A stretch of DNA of 64,000 bases from Herbinix sp. (GTDB lineage: Bacteria; Bacillota; Clostridia; Lachnospirales; Lachnospiraceae). Position 1 is the stretch's first letter. Each line of letters starts with the position of its first letter. Positions 36,840 to 46,981 of this stretch are shown in pieces. Under the pieces are notes generated by a model that was not told where the DNA came from, made no database searches, and saw only the letters and a list, made by a program, of their open reading frames with translations. Both the position numbers and the translations under genes were made by a program. Where the stretch lies: the NCBI GenBank assembly GCA_029240245.1, contig JARBTJ010000002.1, positions 62,001-126,000 on the forward strand, written 5' to 3'.

Positions 36840-38051
36840 ATGTTTCAATTTGATTCCATAGAGGATGCCATCGAAGATATTAAAACTGGGAAAATGCTGG
36901 TGGTCGTGGATGATGAGGACCGGGAAAATGAAGGTGATCTTGTCATGGCAGCGGAAAAGGTTACTCCCGAAGCGATAAATTTCATGTCGAAGTATGGCCG
37001 GGGCTTAATCTGCATGCCAATTGTAAATGACAGACTAAAGCAATTATATTTACCACAAATGGTGGAGGAGAACACGGATTCACACCGTACTGCATTCACC
37101 GTATCGATTGATTCTGCCGAAGCCTCCACAGGAATATCAGCGCATGAACGTGCTCTCACCATACAGAAAGTGATCCATCCCAATTCCACAGAAAAGGACT
37201 TTAAGCGGCCCGGACATATCTTCCCATTAGAGGCAAAACAGGGAGGAGTTCTAAAACGTGCCGGACATACGGAGGCAGCGGTGGATTTGGCCTCCTTAGC
37301 AGGCTTATTTCCGGCAGGTGTCATTTGCGAAATTATGAATGAAGACGGTACTATGGCAAGAACTCCCCAGCTAATCGATTATGCGAAACAGCATCATTTA
37401 AAATTTATATCGATCGCTGATTTAATCGCTTACCGGCGGAAGAAGGAACGATATATCATCAGAGCTGCCCATGCTAAAATGCCGACCAAATATGGTGATT
37501 TTACCATGATTGGCTACGAAAACAGCCTGAACGGTGAACATCATGTTGCTTTAGTCAAAGGGGATGTAGCTAATGACGAGCCGGTATTAGTACGGGTTCA
37601 TTCAGAATGTTTAACCGGTGATGCCTTTGGCTCTCTTCGCTGCGACTGCGGGGAGCAATTTGCCGAGGCAATGAAAAACATCGAAGCAGAGGGGAGAGGA
37701 ATTCTATTATATATGCGCCAGGAAGGCAGGGGTATTGGTCTAATTAATAAAATACGGGCTTATTCCCTTCAGGATCAGGGTATGGATACGGTAGAGGCGA
37801 ATCTAGCCCTTGGTTTCCCGGAGGATTTAAGAGATTACGGTATTGGTGCGCAAATATTGGCTGATTTAGGAGCAAAAAAAGTAATGTTGATGACGAATAA
37901 TCCCAAGAAACTCAAGGGCTTATCCGGATATGGAATCGAAATCGTCGGCAGAGTTCCTATTCAAATGAATCATAATGAGAGAAATGAATATTATTTAAAA
38001 ACGAAAAAAGCAAAAATGGGCCATATGTTAGATTTTAAGGAGGAACCATAA
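36840..38051 (+). CDS. ribBA: DHBP synthase / GTP cyclohydrolase II fusion
   Basis: 403 residues. The N-terminal 3,4-dihydroxy-2-butanone-4-phosphate synthase (~1-200) has [11 protein letters not shown] and RPGHIFPL. The C-terminal GTP cyclohydrolase II (~205-400) has [18 protein letters not shown] (zinc cysteines) and [10 protein letters not shown]. It supplies both precursors of riboflavin. AAGGAGG precedes the ATG, 17 nt after ribE. Confidence 0.96.
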   Translation: MFQFDSIEDAIEDIKTGKMLVVVDDEDRENEGDLVMAAEKVTPEAINFMSKYGRGLICMPIVNDRLKQLYLPQMVEENTDSHRTAFTVSIDSAEASTGISAHERALTIQKVIHPNSTEKDFKRPGHIFPLEAKQGGVLKRAGHTEAAVDLASLAGLFPAGVICEIMNEDGTMARTPQLIDYAKQHHLKFISIADLIAYRRKKERYIIRAAHAKMPTKYGDFTMIGYENSLNGEHHVALVKGDVANDEPVLVRVHSECLTGDAFGSLRCDCGEQFAEAMKNIEAEGRGILLYMRQEGRGIGLINKIRAYSLQDQGMDTVEANLALGFPEDLRDYGIGAQILADLGAKKVMLMTNNPKKLKGLSGYGIEIVGRVPIQMNHNERNEYYLKTKKAKMGHMLDFKEEP

Positions 38052-38055
38052 GGAT

Positions 38056-38517
38056 ATGAGAATTACAGAAGGAAATTTAATCGGGCAAGGCTTAAAATTC
38101 GGAATCGTGGCAGGCAGATTTAATGATTTTATCGGTGGAAAGCTGATCTCAGGTGCACTGGATGCATTAAAGAGACACGGTGTCACAGATGAAAATATCG
38201 AACTATGCTGGGTACCCGGTGCATTTGAAATACCCTTAGCAGCGAAAAAGCTAGCGAAATCACAAAAGTACGACGCTGTAATCTGTCTTGGTGCAGTGAT
38301 ACGTGGTTCTACACCGCATTTTGATTTTGTTGCAAATGAAGTGTCTAAGGGTATTGCCCATGTGACTTTGGATACAGAGATTCCGATTATCTTTGGAGTA
38401 TTGACCACAGATACCATCGAGCAGGCGATCGAACGTGCTGGTACCAAGGCTGGAAACAAGGGTTATGATGCCGCAGTAACAGCCATTGAAATGGTTAACT
38501 TAGTAAAACAACTATAA
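38056..38517 (+). CDS. ribH: 6,7-dimethyl-8-ribityllumazine synthase
   Basis: 153 residues, typical length, with [16 protein letters not shown] and [15 protein letters not shown]. It joins the butanone phosphate and the ribitylamino-uracil. It begins 4 nt after ribBA. Its last codons are repeated beyond the adjacent palindromic element (see the element at 38518). Confidence 0.96.
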   Translation: MRITEGNLIGQGLKFGIVAGRFNDFIGGKLISGALDALKRHGVTDENIELCWVPGAFEIPLAAKKLAKSQKYDAVICLGAVIRGSTPHFDFVANEVSKGIAHVTLDTEIPIIFGVLTTDTIEQAIERAGTKAGNKGYDAAVTAIEMVNLVKQL

Positions 38518-38667
38518 AGGCGTTTGCGAAACAATATAGTTTTTGCTATTGCACACACAACGCATACTATTCCTTCGCTCCAACGCTTCCTACGGGCTTA
38601 ACTTCCGCTCCGGAGTAGCATATGTTGTGTGCGCAATTGTTACAGAGTATGAGTTTCGCAAACACCT
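38518..38667 (+). mobile_element. MITE-like palindromic repeat, copy A
   Basis: A 150-bp element without a coding region. Its ends AGGCGTTTGCGAAAC and GTTTCGCAAACACCT are inverted with one mismatch, and the interior also pairs, so the whole element can fold into an imperfect hairpin. The 14-bp sequence TAAAACAACTATAA occurs at 38504-38517 (end of ribH) and again at 38667-38680, as a target duplication would. Copies B and C occur at 46714 and 50996. Confidence 0.75.
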
Positions 38668-38695
38668 AAAACAACTATAACATTGGAGGGGTGAG

Positions 38696-39355
38696 ATGAT
38701 ACCTTACCATAAGATCCAGACAATTTTTTTTGATTATGATGGTACGCTTCACGACAGTATGCAATTATATGGTCCCGCATTTCGTAAAGCATATGATGTC
38801 TTGGTAAAAGAAGGTGCTGCAGAAGATAGAACCTGGTCCGACCAGGAAATTGGCTACTGGCTTGGTTATAATCCCAAGGATATGTGGCAAAGCTTTATGC
38901 CTGACCTAGCAGATAATATAAGACAGCAATGTAGTAACATCATCGGGGAAGAGATGATTTCGTTAATGAACCAGGGGAAAGCCAAGTTATATAAAGGAGC
39001 CTTGGAAATGCTGGATTATCTCCAGAGACTAGGGTTACACCTTATCTTTATCAGCAACTGCAAGGTTTATTATAAAGAGTGCCATAACCGTCTTTTTCAG
39101 TTGGACCATTATTTCGAAGAAATGGTATGCTCTGCTGAGTATCAATTTATTCCCAAGCATGAAATACTTGGTCAAGTGATGAAACAATATCCGAAAGAGA
39201 TGGTCATAATCGGTGACAGAAAGCATGATATGGAGGCCGGGAAACTGAACCACATCTATACAATTGGCTGCAGCTATGGCTTTGGTCAAAAAGGTGAACT
39301 GGATAATGCAGATCTCATCATCAAGGACATCAAGGAATTATATCAATATTTTTAA
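38696..39355 (+). CDS. HAD-superfamily phosphatase
   Basis: 219 residues with FFDYDGTLHDS (nucleophile Asp near 15), IFISNCK and IIGDRKHDMEAGK, the HAD motifs I, II and IV; PGP/GS1-like cap helices lie between. It probably dephosphorylates a small metabolite. Its place just after ribH raises the possibility of the 5-amino-6-ribitylamino-uracil 5'-phosphate phosphatase, the step that HAD enzymes perform in other bacteria. The palindromic element now separates it from ribH. GGAGGGG precedes the ATG closely. Confidence 0.8.
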   Translation: MIPYHKIQTIFFDYDGTLHDSMQLYGPAFRKAYDVLVKEGAAEDRTWSDQEIGYWLGYNPKDMWQSFMPDLADNIRQQCSNIIGEEMISLMNQGKAKLYKGALEMLDYLQRLGLHLIFISNCKVYYKECHNRLFQLDHYFEEMVCSAEYQFIPKHEILGQVMKQYPKEMVIIGDRKHDMEAGKLNHIYTIGCSYGFGQKGELDNADLIIKDIKELYQYF

Positions 39356-39359
39356 GTAA

Positions 39360-39455
39360 AAAAGCCCAATCATAAGTTGATACACTCCACAAAGCAGAAA
39401 ATTTATAAATTTGTCTGCCATATTCGGAGCAAGCTACTTGTGACGGGGCTTTTCT
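39360..39455 (+). terminator. Terminator-like inverted repeat after the HAD gene
   Basis: AAAAGCCC (39360-39367) pairs with GGGGCTTTT (39445-39453) across a long foldable loop, with a T-rich end. The rest of the gap up to 39676 is AT-rich with no gene. Confidence 0.45.
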
Positions 39456-39676
39456 ACAGGTGAAACAACCTCTCGCGTAACATTTTTACTATATAGCATT
39501 TAACAATATACTATTGGACGAAATCCTATCAATTATCCTTTTCCACAAAGGTTTTCCGCTTTCTACTTGTTATATAGAATTCTTGCATCATTCCATTAAA
39601 AAATCTTAATAAATTTTTCGTAGGTACTTTTCTTTTTGAGTATTCTATGCTACAATATCCGCAACAAAATATCTGT

Positions 39677-39701
39677 TTTATAACAATATTTTTGTTATAA
39701 A
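39677..39701 (+). promoter_or_regulatory. Palindromic operator before the ArsR-like gene
   Basis: A perfect inverted repeat TTTATAACAA - 5 nt - TTGTTATAAA ends 5 nt before the AAAGGAG ribosome site of the regulator. Its position suggests autoregulation by the ArsR-like protein. Confidence 0.6.
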
Positions 39702-39721
39702 TACATAAAGGAGTCTTGCCG

Positions 39722-40639
39722 TTGGAAAAACATACCAAGATGGACTTGGATGATACAAAGAAAATAACCCTTCTTGCAAAAGCATTATCCGTCGATACAA
39801 GAATTGATATTCTAAAGCTTCTATGCAAGCACGAGTTGAATATCAATGAAATTGCCGATCGGCTTAAGCTTCCACAATCCTCCGCTGCTGCCCATGTAAA
39901 AGCGCTGGAGCAGGCCGGTTTAATTAAGACAACCTTAAAGCCGGCTTCCCACGGCTCCATGAAGGTATGCAGTAAGCTTTTAACCTCCATCGAGATAGAC
40001 CTATCTACTTATTTGGAAGATGAAGCAAAAATCGTCAACATGCCAATTGGTAACTATGTTGATTATAAGGTGGAATCACCCTGCGGAATTGTCAGTGAGT
40101 TTGGTCCGATTGATGTGGAGGATGAACCCAGATGCTTTTATAATCCGGACCGGACCAAGGCAAAACTCTTATGGTTTGCAAATGGATATGTGGAATACCG
40201 GTTCCCAAATTCACTACTCACTAACCTTCAGGCAAAACAGGTAGAGTTGTCCATGGAGATATGTTCGGAGGATCATGAATACAATATGGATTATCCTTCC
40301 GACATCACTGTATGGATCAATGGTATTGAAGCCGGAACCTGGGTCTGTCCCGGTGATTTCGGAGGTCGGCGCGGCCGATTAAATCCACAATGGTGGCCGG
40401 ATAAGAATACCCAATACGGCATGTTAAAGACATGGAAATTAACAACAAGCGGTACCTATATCGATGATAAATTGGTAAACCCCTTGCCAATCCGGGTATA
40501 TAACCTGTCGGCTCATGCCTATATCTCAGTAAGAATTGGTATAAAAGAAAACGCGAGACATACCGGCGGTTTGAATTTATTCGGAAATCATTTTGGAAAT
40601 CATGCACAGGATATACAGATGAAATTTATATTCGATTAA
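39722..40639 (+). CDS. ArsR-type regulator with large C-terminal domain
   Basis: The TTG at 39722 has AAAGGAG 8 nt upstream. 305 residues: an N-terminal winged helix (~10-90) with DTRIDILKLLCKHELNINEIADRLKLPQSSAAAHVKAL, then a ~200-residue beta-rich domain with WINGIEAGTWVCPGDFGGRRGR and HTGGLNLFGNHFGNH. The second domain has no metal-site pattern of classical ArsR sensors and looks like a ligand-binding jelly-roll. Lying just upstream of galK-galE-galT on the same strand, it may control galactose use, though sugar sensing is inference. Confidence 0.7.
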   Translation: MEKHTKMDLDDTKKITLLAKALSVDTRIDILKLLCKHELNINEIADRLKLPQSSAAAHVKALEQAGLIKTTLKPASHGSMKVCSKLLTSIEIDLSTYLEDEAKIVNMPIGNYVDYKVESPCGIVSEFGPIDVEDEPRCFYNPDRTKAKLLWFANGYVEYRFPNSLLTNLQAKQVELSMEICSEDHEYNMDYPSDITVWINGIEAGTWVCPGDFGGRRGRLNPQWWPDKNTQYGMLKTWKLTTSGTYIDDKLVNPLPIRVYNLSAHAYISVRIGIKENARHTGGLNLFGNHFGNHAQDIQMKFIFD

Positions 40640-40752
40640 AAGTTGGTTCTGATAACACAAATCTTCATAGAACAATGAATGATTAAAGTCTATGTATTAT
40701 AACTTACAAGATCGGAACACAAGCTATTTCTCAACGAAAAACGGAGGTTATT

Positions 40753-41919
40753 ATGAAAAGTAAATTATTACAGAAATTTAATGAGGTTTTTGGGGCCGAC
40801 GGCGAAGTTCGCCTGTTCTTTGCACCGGGACGTGTGAATCTGATCGGTGAACATACAGATTATAACGGAGGTCATGTTTTCCCCAGTGCGCTGACGATAG
40901 GAACCTATGCTGCCGTACGTTTAAATCAGGATAAAACCCTAAGATTTTATTCTATGAACTTTGAAAATCTTGGTGTAATTACATCAAGTGTGGAGGGACT
41001 TGTTAATAAGACAGAGGACGATTGGGCGAATTATCCAAAGGGTACTATCTGGGCCTTTAAACAAAAAGGCTATTCCATCGAACAGGGAATGGATGTGCTA
41101 TACTACGGTAACATTCCGAATCAGTCCGGTTTATCCTCTTCTGCTTCCATCGAAGTACTTACGGGTTATATCCTAAAGGAATTATTCCAATTGGATATCG
41201 ATCTTACACAGATTGCACTGATAAGCCAGTTTGCTGAAAATAAATTCATCGGTGTAAGCTGTGGCATAATGGATCAATTCGCAATTGCCATGGGTAAAGC
41301 AGACCATGCCATCTTCCTTGATACCAGTGATCTTTCTTATGAATATGCACCGATTAAGCTGCCCAATGCAAAAATAGTTATTGCCTGCAGCAATAAAAAA
41401 AGAGGGCTTGGTGATTCCAAATACAATGAACGTCGTAAAGAATGTGAGGATGCACTCAAGGATTTACAGAGCGTTGTTAAGATCAATTCCCTCGGTGAAT
41501 TAACGGAGGATGAATTTGAAGCTAATAAAGGAGCGATTAAAAATCCGGTTCAGTGCAAACGTGCAAAGCATGCGGTTTATGAAAATCAAAGAACCATCAA
41601 GGCAATTCAAGCACTGAAGGAAAATAAGATCAAGGAATTCGGTGAATTAATGAATGCCTCCCATGTATCCTTACGTGACGATTACGAAGTTACCGGTATT
41701 GAACTTGATACCCTCGTGGAAGCTTCCTGGAAGCAGGATGGGGTTATCGGTTCCCGTATGACCGGTGCAGGCTTTGGAGGTTGTACGGTTAGCATCGTTG
41801 AAAATGATAAGGTTGACAGATTTATCGAAGAGGTTGGCAAAACCTACGAAACGAAAATCGGTTATAAAGCAGATTTTTATATCGTTGATATCGGAAACGG
41901 TCCCTTTGAATTAGTGTAA
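40753..41919 (+). CDS. galK: Galactokinase
   Basis: 388 residues with GRVNLIGEHTDYNGGHVFP (galactokinase signature), the ATP-binding QSGLSSSASIEVL and the C-terminal GSRMTGAGFGGCTVSIV. It phosphorylates galactose to galactose-1-phosphate with ATP. It is the first gene of the Leloir cluster. GGAGG precedes the ATG. Confidence 0.96.
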   Translation: MKSKLLQKFNEVFGADGEVRLFFAPGRVNLIGEHTDYNGGHVFPSALTIGTYAAVRLNQDKTLRFYSMNFENLGVITSSVEGLVNKTEDDWANYPKGTIWAFKQKGYSIEQGMDVLYYGNIPNQSGLSSSASIEVLTGYILKELFQLDIDLTQIALISQFAENKFIGVSCGIMDQFAIAMGKADHAIFLDTSDLSYEYAPIKLPNAKIVIACSNKKRGLGDSKYNERRKECEDALKDLQSVVKINSLGELTEDEFEANKGAIKNPVQCKRAKHAVYENQRTIKAIQALKENKIKEFGELMNASHVSLRDDYEVTGIELDTLVEASWKQDGVIGSRMTGAGFGGCTVSIVENDKVDRFIEEVGKTYETKIGYKADFYIVDIGNGPFELV

Positions 41920-41957
41920 ATATAAAAAATGGCAAGGAAGAAAGGCAGGTATATAAC

Positions 41958-42950
41958 ATGACAGTATTAGTATTAGGAGGTGCCGGTTATATCGGTTCCC
42001 ATACCGTTTATGAGCTAATTGATGACGGCCAGGATGTTGTAATAGTAGATAATCTTGAGACCGGTTATATGGAAGCAGTACATCCGAAGGCACGCTTTTA
42101 TCAAGGCGATATTAGAAACAGAGCATTTATAGACAGCGTATTTGAGAAAGAAACGATTGATGCGGTGATCCATTTTGCAGCTAATTCTTTAGTTGGCGAA
42201 AGTATGACGAATCCCCTGAAGTATTATGACAATAATTTATGCGGAACGAAGGTATTATTAGAATCCATGGTTGCTCATGATGTTAAAAAAATCATTTTCT
42301 CATCCACGGCTGCTACTTATGGTGAACCTGAGCGTATTCCGATTAAGGAAACCGACCGCACGGAACCTTCCAACGCATATGGAGAAACAAAGCTCTCCAT
42401 GGAGAAGATGTTTAAATGGGCAGACCATGCTTACGGACTTCGCTATGTGTCACTCCGCTATTTTAACGCTTGTGGAGCCCATAAGAGCGGTTCAATCGGT
42501 GAGGCACACAATCCGGAATCCCATCTAATTCCATTAATTCTTCAAGTACCCAATCATCAGAGAGAATTCATCAGCATTTACGGTGATGATTATGATACCA
42601 AGGATGGCACCTGCATCCGTGACTATATTCACGTAACTGATTTGGCGCAGGCTCATATTCTGGCAATGAAATACTTAATGGCTGGGAATGAAAGCAATAT
42701 CTTTAACCTTGGTAATGGAATTGAATTCACCGTAAAGGATGTTATTGATGCAGCGAGAAAAGTTACAAATTCCCCAATCCCTGCAAAAGTAACACCAAGA
42801 AGAGCCGGTGATCCAGCGAAACTCGTTGCTTCCAGCGATAAAGCGAAATCTATCTTGCACTGGGAACCGAAACATGAGGATATTGAAGAAATCATTGCTT
42901 CTGCATGGAAATGGCACAGCACACATCCAAATGGCTACAAGAATGCTTAA
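41958..42950 (+). CDS. galE: UDP-glucose 4-epimerase
   Basis: 330 residues with the NAD-binding LGGAGYIGSHT, catalytic Ser/Thr segment SSTAATYG, and YGETK (YxxxK). It interconverts UDP-galactose and UDP-glucose. It lies 38 nt after galK. Confidence 0.96.
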   Translation: MTVLVLGGAGYIGSHTVYELIDDGQDVVIVDNLETGYMEAVHPKARFYQGDIRNRAFIDSVFEKETIDAVIHFAANSLVGESMTNPLKYYDNNLCGTKVLLESMVAHDVKKIIFSSTAATYGEPERIPIKETDRTEPSNAYGETKLSMEKMFKWADHAYGLRYVSLRYFNACGAHKSGSIGEAHNPESHLIPLILQVPNHQREFISIYGDDYDTKDGTCIRDYIHVTDLAQAHILAMKYLMAGNESNIFNLGNGIEFTVKDVIDAARKVTNSPIPAKVTPRRAGDPAKLVASSDKAKSILHWEPKHEDIEEIIASAWKWHSTHPNGYKNA

Positions 42951-42997
42951 TGCCGTTCTATACTTAGCCCTGATTTTACAAAGGAAATGAGGATTTT

Positions 42998-44563
42998 ATG
43001 ATTAATCAATATATTACTGCACTTGTGGATTATGGTTTAACTACGGGACTGATGGCAGAAACAGATCGAATTTATGTCACCAATACCTTACTGGACTTAT
43101 TTAATTTAGATGAATATACAAAACCAGATTCCTCTGTAGACAGCATGACTCTGGAAGAAATATTAAAGGGAATGCTGGATTATGCCTTTGAGCAAGAGTT
43201 AATCAGTGATAATAGCGTCGTTATGCGGGATTTATTTGATACCAAAATCATGGCAGCACTTGTACCGAGACCCTCTGAGGTTATCTCAAAGTTCGAGGCC
43301 TGTTACCGTGAAAATGCAAAAAATGCTACCGATTACTATTATAAGCTCAGCCAGGATACCGACTACATCAGGCGTTACCGCATTAAAAAGGACATAAAAT
43401 GGGTAACAAGTACAAAGTACGGTGATCTTGATATTACAATCAATTTATCAAAGCCGGAAAAGGATCCTAAGGCAATCGCAGCGGCAAAGCTGATGAAGCA
43501 AAGCGGTTATCCGAAATGTCTCTTATGTAAAGAAAATGTTGGCTTTGCCGGCAGCATCAATTCTCCTGCCAGACAAAACCATCGAATCATTCCTATCCGG
43601 ATCAATGACCAGGACTGGGGATTTCAATATTCCCCCTATGTCTATTATAATGAGCACTGCATTGCTTTTAATTATGAGCATACTCCGATGACGATTGATA
43701 AAGCAGCCTTTCGTAAGTTGTTTGACTTTATTAAACTGTTTCCTCATTATTTTATAGGTTCCAATGCGGACCTGCCGATCGTTGGTGGTTCCATCCTGAC
43801 CCATGATCATTTTCAAGGCGGAAACTATGAGTTTGCTATGGCTAAGGCTCCTGTAGAAACCCCCGTTACCATCAAGGGCTTTGAGACGGTAAAGGTCGGA
43901 ATTGTTAAATGGCCTATGTCCGTACTCCGCTTACAATCAAAAGATACTGAGCCCTTAATCGAATTAGGTGATTATATTTTAAATCACTGGAGAAGCTATA
44001 CGGATGAAACCGCCTTTATTTATGCTTTTTCTGATGCCGAAGGAAAACTACTCTCCTCCCAGCAGCTATGCTCCCTCTCAAAGGAAGAATTAAGCAGCTT
44101 AGAACCGCATAATACCATTACTCCGATTGCCCGTAAGGTTGGCGAATATTATGAACTCGACTTAGTACTGCGTAACAATGTGACCACTGAGGAGCATCCC
44201 TTGGGCGTTTATCATCCCCATTCAGAGCTTCACCATATTAAGAAGGAAAACATTGGCCTGATTGAGGTTATGGGTCTAGCCGTACTCCCTGCCCGATTAA
44301 AGGACGAAATGGAGCTTTTAAAGAGTTACTTATTAAAGGGTGAAGATATCGCCTCCAACGAAACAATTAACAAACATAAACTATGGTCTGATAATATAAA
44401 AGAAAAATATAATAATATCTCTAATGAAACGATTGATACGATTATTCATGATGAGATAGGACTAGTATTTCTAACCGTACTGGAGCATGCGGGAGTTTAT
44501 AAATATACTCCGGAAGGAAAAGAAGCCTTTCTGAGATTTATCAATTCCATGAATGAAACGTGA
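42998..44563 (+). CDS. galT: Galactose-1-phosphate uridylyltransferase (class II)
   Basis: 521 residues, much longer than the E. coli enzyme and typical of the Firmicute class II GalT. It has the NHRIIPIRINDQDWGFQYSPY stretch and ILTHDHFQGG. It exchanges UMP between UDP-glucose and galactose-1-phosphate. Last gene of the gal cluster; a terminator follows at 44601. Confidence 0.94.
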   Translation: MINQYITALVDYGLTTGLMAETDRIYVTNTLLDLFNLDEYTKPDSSVDSMTLEEILKGMLDYAFEQELISDNSVVMRDLFDTKIMAALVPRPSEVISKFEACYRENAKNATDYYYKLSQDTDYIRRYRIKKDIKWVTSTKYGDLDITINLSKPEKDPKAIAAAKLMKQSGYPKCLLCKENVGFAGSINSPARQNHRIIPIRINDQDWGFQYSPYVYYNEHCIAFNYEHTPMTIDKAAFRKLFDFIKLFPHYFIGSNADLPIVGGSILTHDHFQGGNYEFAMAKAPVETPVTIKGFETVKVGIVKWPMSVLRLQSKDTEPLIELGDYILNHWRSYTDETAFIYAFSDAEGKLLSSQQLCSLSKEELSSLEPHNTITPIARKVGEYYELDLVLRNNVTTEEHPLGVYHPHSELHHIKKENIGLIEVMGLAVLPARLKDEMELLKSYLLKGEDIASNETINKHKLWSDNIKEKYNNISNETIDTIIHDEIGLVFLTVLEHAGVYKYTPEGKEAFLRFINSMNET

Positions 44564-44600
44564 TCCAATCCCCTGATAATAATCATGAAATAGCAACACA

Positions 44601-44647
44601 AATGGGAGCATTCCGACGAGACTATCTCGGAGTGCTCCCATTTTGTA
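44601..44647 (+). terminator. Terminator of the gal cluster
   Basis: Stem AATGGGAGCATTCCGA / TCGGAGTGCTCCCATT with a TTTTG tail. It could also serve the convergent minus-strand gene at 44746. Confidence 0.8.
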
Positions 44648-44745
44648 TCCATTACTTATGAATAATTCTTTTTATGACAGGTGGCTACCGGACTTTCGTT
44701 ATTCACAGGTGTTTATTTTCCGGTTATTTATTTTTGAGCCTTTTA

Positions 44746-46680
44746 CTAAAGCTCACTATAGTTGCAGATGTTCATCTGATCCAACAAACGGATGAATAGC
44801 CCGCCCTGTACCGTACGATTTTGGAAGCCGCGTATTTTGGCAGTTTTGGTATCATACCAATCGGTCATAGGAACACGGGATTCAGAATTATGATAGGCAG
44901 CATACAAAGGCGCTATCATTCGCATAAAATCTGTTTTTGAATTCATTAAAGCAGCGCACCACACCAACCAGTCGGATTTGGTGTAATCAGCCCGGTTATC
45001 CAGTGGCATACCAAATTGATTGGACCGTGTCAGATAGGAATCTAGCTCCTTCTGAAACTGCGAGAAATCGAATACCTTCGTGCCCCATAATTTATCCCAG
45101 ATAAGATTATATTTCATACTATAGCTGTTCTCCTGATCAAAGGCCAGACGAAAGGTACCGTCCGGTTTCGCTGCCATAACCATCCATCGCTCTGCCATTG
45201 TCTTAGCTGCCTTAAGAAGCTCCTCCGCCCGGTCGTATTCCTTATTCATACGGCATAGTAATGAAAAGCCGGTAATACCCATGATCGCTTTTATGGAAAG
45301 ATTGCAATTATGAGCAAGATGTCCTGCAAAGTCATCGGTACATAATTGATTTTCAGGGTCCATACCGGTAGCTAAGAGATAATCAGCCCATTTCTCCAGA
45401 TGTGGCCAATGCTCCAGTGCAAAGGATAAATCCTTTTCAATGATACTGATCGCCGTAATTAGAATTAATATATTGCCGCATTCTTCAATCGGCATCTGAT
45501 CTTCCAGTCGGTTATCCGCATATACCTGTCCATTAACCTTAGGATATTGTCCGGCATCATGGGGGGCAAAATTATAAGGCCATTCCGGCAAAGAGGCATA
45601 ATGAAAAATCGGACGAAGCATTCCTTTCACAAGCTCAGGATTGTACATTAAAAATAAAGGTGCGGAGGGATAACTGACGTCTACCGTCGCAGCGCAGCCA
45701 TTACTAAAGCACTCCTTCGAAATAAAAAGCAGTTTACCATCCGGTCCAGTGCAAAGCTTATGGGCTGCAATTGCTTGCCGGTAAGCCAGGGAAAGAAGCT
45801 CCGCATATTCCGGTCCACCATAGAATTCTGCTTCCTGACTCAGAGTCTTTGAAAACTGATTACAGCGGTCTAAGAGATCATGAAAATCATTCAAGGCTAC
45901 GTTGATAGCAGAATGTATATCCCGAATATCCGATGTTTTCCAAGTAGGTTCTAAGGCTTCCCCAAAGTACTCCATAGACTTAATATCATCATATGCAACG
46001 GCAATTAATGTGTCAGAGGAGACCGTTTGGGAATATTTTATTGTCAGTTCTAACTGTCCGCTCGATGTTGCTGTTGCTTCCTCAGACAAAAGCTTCGTAG
46101 TATGTGCTTTCATGGAGCTATCCTTCTTTACTGCCAGATAAAGATAACCCCAGTCAATGCGCAGATCATCTCCTGATTTATTCAAAGGATTCTGTATCAC
46201 ACTTCCCACACTTCCCCAGGTATAGTTATCCGTATCTCCATGTTGAAATTCTGTATCCCACTGTTCTTTTCGGTCCAGGCATATTTCATCATCTGCAATG
46301 ATCCGAATAGTGAATTGATGCTCCTTACCGTCCAGGGCCTGTATTTGCGTGTGCAAATATGTAATTGGTCTTGAGCAAAGAGCCGGATCCTCGAGTAATA
46401 GAGGGGTAACAAATTCAACTTTTAATTCAATACCAGGAATGGTAAAGACATATTTTGTAGATAAGGCATCGATTTCAAGACTTTTCTGCTTCATGGAGGT
46501 AAATGGTGACAATCCCATGAAACAATACGATGTGTCGTCCACCTCCAAAATACCGGTGAGCCTGTGCTGCTTGCCTGTCCAATGGCGAGTTACATCTGCA
46601 TTAAGTTGATTATGCATGGACCAAATACTAAAATAGGGATCAACTGTAATTAAAGGAACTGCTGGTGCACGTAATTTCAT
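44746..46680 (-). CDS. GtaA-type glutaminase-like protein (DUF4965/DUF1793)
   Basis: 644 residues beginning MKLRAPAVPLITVDPYFSIWSM, typical of the family that includes fungal glutaminase A. DUF4965/DUF5127-type beta modules precede an alpha/alpha toroid with DVSYPSAPLFLMYNPELVKGML and CGNILILITAIS. There is no signal peptide, so it is probably cytoplasmic. The true substrate may be an amide or a glycoside. It is divergent from an AraC regulator at 46982, with palindromic element copy B in between. Confidence 0.75.
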   Translation of the reverse strand: MKLRAPAVPLITVDPYFSIWSMHNQLNADVTRHWTGKQHRLTGILEVDDTSYCFMGLSPFTSMKQKSLEIDALSTKYVFTIPGIELKVEFVTPLLLEDPALCSRPITYLHTQIQALDGKEHQFTIRIIADDEICLDRKEQWDTEFQHGDTDNYTWGSVGSVIQNPLNKSGDDLRIDWGYLYLAVKKDSSMKAHTTKLLSEEATATSSGQLELTIKYSQTVSSDTLIAVAYDDIKSMEYFGEALEPTWKTSDIRDIHSAINVALNDFHDLLDRCNQFSKTLSQEAEFYGGPEYAELLSLAYRQAIAAHKLCTGPDGKLLFISKECFSNGCAATVDVSYPSAPLFLMYNPELVKGMLRPIFHYASLPEWPYNFAPHDAGQYPKVNGQVYADNRLEDQMPIEECGNILILITAISIIEKDLSFALEHWPHLEKWADYLLATGMDPENQLCTDDFAGHLAHNCNLSIKAIMGITGFSLLCRMNKEYDRAEELLKAAKTMAERWMVMAAKPDGTFRLAFDQENSYSMKYNLIWDKLWGTKVFDFSQFQKELDSYLTRSNQFGMPLDNRADYTKSDWLVWCAALMNSKTDFMRMIAPLYAAYHNSESRVPMTDWYDTKTAKIRGFQNRTVQGGLFIRLLDQMNICNYSEL

Positions 46681-46713
46681 TTCTAATTCTTCCTTTCATG
46701 TAATGATTTATTT

Positions 46714-46850
46714 AAGGCAATTGCGAAACTCATATTCTGTATAAATTGCGCACACAGCATATACTACTCCGGAGCGGAAGTTAAGCCCGTAGGAAACGCT
46801 TAAGCGGAGGAATAGTATATGTTGTGTGTGCAATAGCAAAAACTATACTG
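46714..46850 (-). mobile_element. MITE-like palindromic repeat, copy B
   Basis: Matches the reverse complement of copy A along most of its length (shared GCGCACACA, CTACTCCGGAGCGGAAGTTAA, TTGTGTGTGCAATAGCAAAAA blocks). The end at ~46850 lacks the terminal inverted repeat, so the copy is truncated. It fills most of the gap between the glutaminase-like gene and the AraC gene. Confidence 0.75.
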
Positions 46851-46981
46851 ATAAATCTAGTATAGAAATACCTGTATATGTCGACCTACCCATACCAGTC
46901 CGCATAGACATACTTGTATTATAATGCTATAATTAATAGAAATACATAGAGATAATTGATAAACAAGTGGAGATTATGCGC

